Shown: one piece after another, positions 23,696-28,106 of the stretch
How the letters are laid out: the number at the start of each line of letters is the position of its first letter
Position numbering within the stretch: position 1 is the stretch's first letter
Source of the DNA: CAYVSY01 sp964454255
GTDB taxonomy: Bacteria > Bacillota_I > Bacilli_A > RF39 > UBA660
NCBI GenBank assembly: GCA_964454255.1
Contig: CAYVSY010000006.1
Span: 1-28,106 of the forward strand
DNA: 28,106 nt
Reading direction: 5' to 3'
Notes under the pieces: generated by a model
What the model was told of the DNA's origin: nothing
The model's database searches: none
The model's input: the letters and a program-made list of their open reading frames with translations, nothing else
Translations under genes and position numbers: made by a program

Positions 23696-26587
23696 ATGAA
23701 TATAGATCAAAAAAAATTAACAAAAAACATTCCGTTTATTATTACTAGTATAGTTATAGTAGTTCTTTCAGTAATAATAACTCTTATTTTTAAAAGAATA
23801 GATTCTAATACACCAGTTGAAAAAGTAGACTTAGAAGATAGCGGTGAACCTAATATTAGTAGTTTAGTTATAAATGAAATTATGTCATCTAATTCAGGAA
23901 GTTATAGCGATGAAGAAGGTAATTTATATGATTGGATAGAATTATATAATGGTAATAATTATGATATTAACTTATTAAATTATGGATTATCAGACGAAGC
24001 AAATAGAACTAAATGGGTTTTTCCTGATGCAACTATAAAAGCTAAAGGTTATTTGATAATATTTTTATGTGGTGAAACAAAAGATGGACTTTATGCTAAC
24101 TTCAAATTAAGTAAAAACGGTGGAGAAAGCATTGCTATTAAAAATAATAATGGAAAAGTTGTTGATGCTGTTGAAACAATTGCCTTAAACGGAAACGAAG
24201 TTATGATAAGAAATTTAGAAGGACAATGGCAAGTATCTGAAAAATCAACACCGGGATATTCTAACACTAAAGAAGGCTACGAAAATTATCAAAAATCATT
24301 AGTAATTGAGAATACAGGCGTTATTATAAATGAAATATTACCAAGAAATAAAGGCAATTTTATTAATGAAGATAATATATTAAGCGGTTATATTGAAATA
24401 ACTAATACCACTTCAAGTATTATAAATTTAAAGGGATATGGGTTAAGTGACAATGCTAATATACCAATGAAATATCAATTTCCTAATATATCAATTAGTC
24501 CTAATGAAACAATTATAGTATATACATCCACAAATGGATTAAGTGAAGATAACTATTATTCCGGTTTTAAACTTAATGAAAAGACTGGTAGCGCAGTTTT
24601 ATCTTATCAAGGCAAAATTGTTGATAAAATTGATTATGAAAATTTACCAAATGGAATGGCTTATATTAAAGGAAAAGGTAGTTTTTTTGAATCAAATAAT
24701 ATAAGTCCGGGTTATCTAAATACAACTGATGGATCTAATAAGTTTTCTAGCAAATATTTAAAAAATAAAAACACTCTAATTATTAATGAAGTAATGAATA
24801 ATAATACTAAGCATTTAGCTCAAAATGGTGGAGAATATTATGATTGGATTGAAATAAAAAATAATTCTAATGAAATAATTGAATTAAAAGAATATTTTTT
24901 AAATAAAAATGATACAGGAAAAGGGTGGCAATTACCTGATGTGAAATTAGCTCCTAATGAAATATATGTTGTTATGGCATCAGGAGATACTAATCTATCA
25001 AATAATAGCTATAAACACACTGATTTTAAAATATCGGAAGTTGACTCAATATATTTATTTAAGAATAATAAAATCATTGATTCTATCTTTATAGCTAATA
25101 TACCGCTTGACTATAGTATGGGTAGAAGTAATGATTCGGGATATTATTATTTTAGTTCTCCAACGCCAAAAAAAGAAAATGGAACCGGAACAAGAGAAAT
25201 AGCCTATGCTCCGCTCTTTAGTGAAAAAGGTGGCATATATAATAGTGTTGAAAATATTAAATTGACTTTAACAGGCAATGGGACAATATATTATACGACG
25301 GATGGTTCTACACCTAGTAAATCATCAAAAGTATACAATGGTCCCATTTTTCTTAGTAAAACAACTGTTGTTAAAGCAATTTCTTATGAAAATAATAAAT
25401 TATTTAGTCCTGTCATAACAAATACTTATGTTATAAATGAAAATCATACTATTCCCGTTATGTCTATTTCACTTAAACAAACTAATTTTAATAGTGTTCA
25501 ATCAAATTCGTGGAATGATGATTTAGAAGTAGCAGCTTATGCTGAATTATACGAAAACGGTAAAAGTTTTTCACTTCCATGTGGTTTCAAACTATTTGGA
25601 GGAACAACAAGAGGATTAAAGAAAAAAAGTTTTGCATTGAAATTTAAAAAAGCATATGGTGCTTCATCCCTTAATTATCAAGTGTTTGAAAATAGAAATT
25701 TTTCAAAATTTGAAACATTAGTCTTAAGGAGCGGTTCGACGGATTATGAAAGGACATATTTTAGAGATTCTTTTATGACATCAATGCTAGAAGATTTAAA
25801 TACTGTTGAAGTTCAAGCTTATAAAACAGTAGCTTTATATATTAATGGTCAATATTGGGGATTATATGATATAAGAGAAAAAATTGAATCAGAATTTATA
25901 TCAAATCGTTATAATGTTTCTAAAGAAAATGTTAATATTACTAGAATAGATTATGACGTAACATGTGGATCAAAAACATGGTATAGGGATATTGTTAATT
26001 TTGTTAAAAATAATAATATGGCCACACAAGGTAATTATGAAAAAGCCAAAGAAAAAATTGATGTGACAAGTTTAATAGACTTTTGGGTAGTCACAACTTA
26101 TACGACTAATAACGATATTGTAAATGCTAGATTTTATTCTCACCCAGATATAGATAATGGTAAATTGAAAACAATTTTTTATGATCAAGATTGGGCTTTA
26201 TATAATTACAATAAAGATTACTTTAATTTTATTACATCCGCAACTCCGATGAGCAGATTGCAAATTGAAACAACATTACTTAGAAATTTAATGAAAAATG
26301 ATGAGTTTAAAAAAACATTTGTAGAAAGAATTAGTTATATTATGAATAATATTTTAACAGATGAAAAGTTAAATAAAAAACTAGATGAATTCTATAATTA
26401 TTTAAAACCGGAAATGGAACGCGAACAAACAAGATGGGGATTAACTATGAAAACCTGGAATGAAAGTGTTGATCAATTAAAAGAATATATTAGTAAAAGA
26501 AGAAAATATATGTTAGCCCAAGCAAAAGATTTTTTTAAACTAACAAATGCACAAATGAAGGAATATTTTGGTGATGATTATGACTAA
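23696..26587 (+). CDS. Membrane-anchored CotH kinase family protein with three lamin-tail-like domains
   Basis: A 963-residue protein. A short N-terminal tail and one hydrophobic segment (about 12-32) suggest a membrane anchor with the rest outside. Three lamin-tail-like repeats follow, each opening with an INE(I/V) strand: about 56-170 (LVINEIMSSNSGSY, DWIELYN), 207-335 (VIINEILPRN) and 359-490 (LIINEVMNNN, DWIEIKN). Next is a chitobiase-like beta domain (about 515-575, GTIYYTTDGSTPS) and a CotH domain (about 585-930) with TTRGLKKKSFALKFK, LRSGSTDYERTYFRDSF, GLYDIREKIESEFI and the metal-site motif YDQDWAL (D830, D832). CotH proteins are atypical secreted protein kinases in spore formers; here the substrate is unknown. 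SD is AAGGAGA. The end overlaps the next gene by 8 bases. Confidence 0.88.
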   Translation: MNIDQKKLTKNIPFIITSIVIVVLSVIITLIFKRIDSNTPVEKVDLEDSGEPNISSLVINEIMSSNSGSYSDEEGNLYDWIELYNGNNYDINLLNYGLSDEANRTKWVFPDATIKAKGYLIIFLCGETKDGLYANFKLSKNGGESIAIKNNNGKVVDAVETIALNGNEVMIRNLEGQWQVSEKSTPGYSNTKEGYENYQKSLVIENTGVIINEILPRNKGNFINEDNILSGYIEITNTTSSIINLKGYGLSDNANIPMKYQFPNISISPNETIIVYTSTNGLSEDNYYSGFKLNEKTGSAVLSYQGKIVDKIDYENLPNGMAYIKGKGSFFESNNISPGYLNTTDGSNKFSSKYLKNKNTLIINEVMNNNTKHLAQNGGEYYDWIEIKNNSNEIIELKEYFLNKNDTGKGWQLPDVKLAPNEIYVVMASGDTNLSNNSYKHTDFKISEVDSIYLFKNNKIIDSIFIANIPLDYSMGRSNDSGYYYFSSPTPKKENGTGTREIAYAPLFSEKGGIYNSVENIKLTLTGNGTIYYTTDGSTPSKSSKVYNGPIFLSKTTVVKAISYENNKLFSPVITNTYVINENHTIPVMSISLKQTNFNSVQSNSWNDDLEVAAYAELYENGKSFSLPCGFKLFGGTTRGLKKKSFALKFKKAYGASSLNYQVFENRNFSKFETLVLRSGSTDYERTYFRDSFMTSMLEDLNTVEVQAYKTVALYINGQYWGLYDIREKIESEFISNRYNVSKENVNITRIDYDVTCGSKTWYRDIVNFVKNNNMATQGNYEKAKEKIDVTSLIDFWVVTTYTTNNDIVNARFYSHPDIDNGKLKTIFYDQDWALYNYNKDYFNFITSATPMSRLQIETTLLRNLMKNDEFKKTFVERISYIMNNILTDEKLNKKLDEFYNYLKPEMEREQTRWGLTMKTWNESVDQLKEYISKRRKYMLAQAKDFFKLTNAQMKEYFGDDYD

Positions 26588-27257
26588 TTATAGACACGAA
26601 ATAAAATATATTATTAATAAGAATCATGCAACTATTTTAAAACAACGTTTAGCTCTTATTATGAATATAGATAAAAATAGCATTAACAAAGATAACACTT
26701 ATTATATAAGAAGTTTATATTTTGATGATCTTAATTCTACGGCTTATCATGAAAAATTAGATGGAGTTGAATTTAGAAAAAAATATAGAATTAGAATATA
26801 CAACTTTGATGATAAATTTATTAGATTAGAATGTAAGTATAAAAGAGAAAATATGACTTATAAGAAACAAATAAAAATAGATAAAGAGACATATTACAAA
26901 ATAGTTAATGATGAAAATATAGAAGTTAAAGAAAATAATCTTTTAAAACAATTTTTACTTGATAAAAAAAATAAAAATTTAATACCATCAGTCATTGTTG
27001 ATTATAAAAGATTAGCGTATACTTATCCAGTGTCAGAAGTTAGAATAACATTTGATACTCATGTAAAATCGGGGCAATATAATTATGATATCTTTGATCA
27101 AAATTATGGATTATGTAGTGTCTTAGATGATCAAGAAGTGGTTTTAGAAGTGAAATTTAATGAAATACTTCCTGAACCAATTGCCATTATTTTATCAACT
27201 ATTCCTTCAACTAGACAAGCATACTCAAAATTTGCAGTATGTAGAAGTTTGAAGTAA
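26580..27257 (+). CDS. VTC-domain protein (polyphosphate-polymerase type)
   Basis: A 225-residue cytoplasmic protein of the VTC/TTM fold: YRHEIKYIIN (E7, K9), YYIRSLYFDDLNSTAYHEK, FRKKYRIRIYN, RLECKYKR, VDYKRLAY and VLEVKFNEILPE, the alternating basic and acidic tunnel residues of triphosphate-tunnel enzymes. Yeast Vtc4 uses this fold to make polyphosphate from ATP; bacterial members are less studied. The ATG at 26580 is preferred, with GGTGAT 4 bases before it; TTG, GTG and ATG codons at 26568-26574 are also in frame. It overlaps the CotH gene by 8 bases, so the two are co-translated. Catalysis is likely but not proven. Confidence 0.88.
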   Translation: MTNYRHEIKYIINKNHATILKQRLALIMNIDKNSINKDNTYYIRSLYFDDLNSTAYHEKLDGVEFRKKYRIRIYNFDDKFIRLECKYKRENMTYKKQIKIDKETYYKIVNDENIEVKENNLLKQFLLDKKNKNLIPSVIVDYKRLAYTYPVSEVRITFDTHVKSGQYNYDIFDQNYGLCSVLDDQEVVLEVKFNEILPEPIAIILSTIPSTRQAYSKFAVCRSLK

Positions 27258-27263
27258 AAAAGG

Positions 27264-27292
27264 TTGAAAAATAATTTGATATATAGTAAAAT
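27264..27292 (+). promoter_or_regulatory. Weak candidate promoter before the DUF4956 gene
   Basis: TTGAAA (27264-27269), 17 bases, TAAAAT (27287-27292) in the 62-base gap after the VTC gene. It resembles the promoter proposed for the CotH gene (TTGAAA-17-TAGTAT), but A+T richness makes chance matches common. Confidence 0.3.
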
Positions 27293-27319
27293 TAAATAAG
27301 TAAAGAAGGAGTATAAAAT

Positions 27320-27991
27320 ATGGGATTTTTTGATATTATTAAGAAAAGTGTAGTAAATGAATTTACAGGAACAATTTCAATAGATAAAATGATTTTATCA
27401 TTGATAACGGCCTTTATTATTGGATTGTTTATTGTATATATCTATAAAAAAACATTTAATGGAGTTGTATATTCAAAATCATTTGGATTATGTGTTATAT
27501 TACTAGCTATGGTAACAGCGACTATTATTAGAACTATTAATTCTAATTTAGCATTATCATTAGGTATGGTAGGCGCATTGTCAATTGTTCGTTTTAGAAC
27601 AGCTGTTAAAGAACCTGTTGATACAGCCTTTATGTTTTGGGCTATTACCGGTGGAATAATGGCTGGAGCTGGATTGTATTTAGTTGCGATAATTAGTTCA
27701 ATCGCATTAGGAATATTATATTTTGTAAGTTATATTATGGGAATTAAAGTTAATCCAAAATATTTAGTTATAATAAAATATGACACTAATAGTAATGACT
27801 TAATAAAAAAACAATTAACTAAAATACCAAGATTTAAAATCAAAAGTAAATCAATAGTAAATGAAACGGTGGAATTAACTTTTGAAGTTGAACTTAAAAA
27901 AGATGATACTGAAATATTAGATAAATTTAATAATATTGATGGTGTAATAAGTGCTAGCCTAATCAATTATCAAAATGATTTTGGTGCTTAG
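27320..27991 (+). CDS. DUF4956 integral membrane protein
   Basis: A 223-residue protein with about four membrane segments (near 24-42, 55-72, 104-121, 122-140) and a soluble C-terminal domain (about 145-223). Between TM2 and TM3 is the family's most conserved stretch, SLGMVGALSIVRFRTAVKEP (80-99). DUF4956 genes are often found beside VTC and CotH genes, as here; a partnership in handling polyphosphate at the membrane is conceivable but not established. AAGGAG lies 8 bases before the ATG. The next start is 11 bases past the stop. Confidence 0.88.
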   Translation: MGFFDIIKKSVVNEFTGTISIDKMILSLITAFIIGLFIVYIYKKTFNGVVYSKSFGLCVILLAMVTATIIRTINSNLALSLGMVGALSIVRFRTAVKEPVDTAFMFWAITGGIMAGAGLYLVAIISSIALGILYFVSYIMGIKVNPKYLVIIKYDTNSNDLIKKQLTKIPRFKIKSKSIVNETVELTFEVELKKDDTEILDKFNNIDGVISASLINYQNDFGA

Positions 27992-28002
27992 GAGTTGAAA
28001 AT

Positions 28003-28106
28003 ATGAAAAAGAAATTAAATACAAGTAAAATATTTATATTTGCTAGTATTCTTTTTTTAGGAACACTAGCAATAATATATGGTTATAGATTTATTCATTA
28101 CTATAG
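28003..28106 (+). CDS. Membrane-anchored protein of unknown function, cut by the window end
   Basis: An open frame from ATG 28003 (after TAGGAG at 27990-27995) runs 34 codons to the window edge without a stop. It encodes a lysine-rich start (MKKKLNTSK) and one hydrophobic segment (IFIFASILFLGTLAIIYG), suggesting a single membrane anchor with a C-terminal domain outside, like the CotH protein upstream. It lies 11 bases after DUF4956 and is probably part of the same operon. No domain can be recognised from this length. Confidence 0.7.
   Translation, partial: MKKKLNTSKIFIFASILFLGTLAIIYGYRFIHYY

Noticed and set aside
1..28106. CRISPR arrays, tRNA/rRNA genes, insertion sequences, prophage genes
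   Set aside because: No spaced repeats, cloverleaf-like segments with TTCRA arms, transposase motifs or phage structural proteins were seen in either strand; a tRNA scan would be needed for certainty.

Overview
This is a strongly A+T-rich (roughly three-quarters A+T by eye) bacterial chromosomal window in which every convincing gene lies on the + strand. PolC-type replicative polymerase, GatCAB, S18 and YchF/DUF951 synteny and AGGAGG/GGTGAT ribosome-binding sites point to the Bacillota, probably an uncultured host-associated Bacilli/RF39-like lineage near the Mollicutes (inference; no 16S gene is present). TGG encodes Trp throughout and TGA is a real stop (the CDF transporter, mutM and DUF951 genes end in TGA inside ATG overlaps), so the genetic code is standard and not the Mycoplasma code. 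A D-aspartate-ligase-like gene implies a peptidoglycan wall.

Layout. 1-12.7 kb is an information-processing block: yebC, polC, then a tight polA - cation-efflux - mutM - gatC - gatA - gatB operon with stop/start overlaps. 12.7-13.8 kb is a disturbed locus: a good promoter and a duplicated Shine-Dalgarno lead into a PlsC-like acyltransferase frameshifted at a T8 run and cut short, directly followed by a receiver domain frameshifted at an A8 run. 13.8-23.5 kb is an expanded version of the DUF951 - ychF - rpsF - ssb - rpsR neighbourhood known from Bacilli, with extra genes between the conserved members: an AbgT-family transporter, a D-aspartate-ligase-like ATP-grasp enzyme with an AsnB-type amidotransferase, and a TldD/TldE pair. 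23.7-28.1 kb is a surface/cell-envelope cluster: a membrane-anchored protein with three lamin-tail-like repeats, a chitobiase-like beta domain and a CotH kinase domain, then a VTC (polyphosphate-polymerase-type) protein, a DUF4956 membrane protein and the start of another membrane-anchored protein cut by the window end.

The most interesting parts are the predicted cross-bridge module (D-Asp ligase + AsnB), the CotH-VTC-DUF4956 cluster whose combined role is not established, and the acyltransferase/receiver locus with homopolymer frameshifts, which could be decay, sequence error or a phase-variable locus. There are no tRNA, rRNA, CRISPR or insertion-sequence features that I can support.
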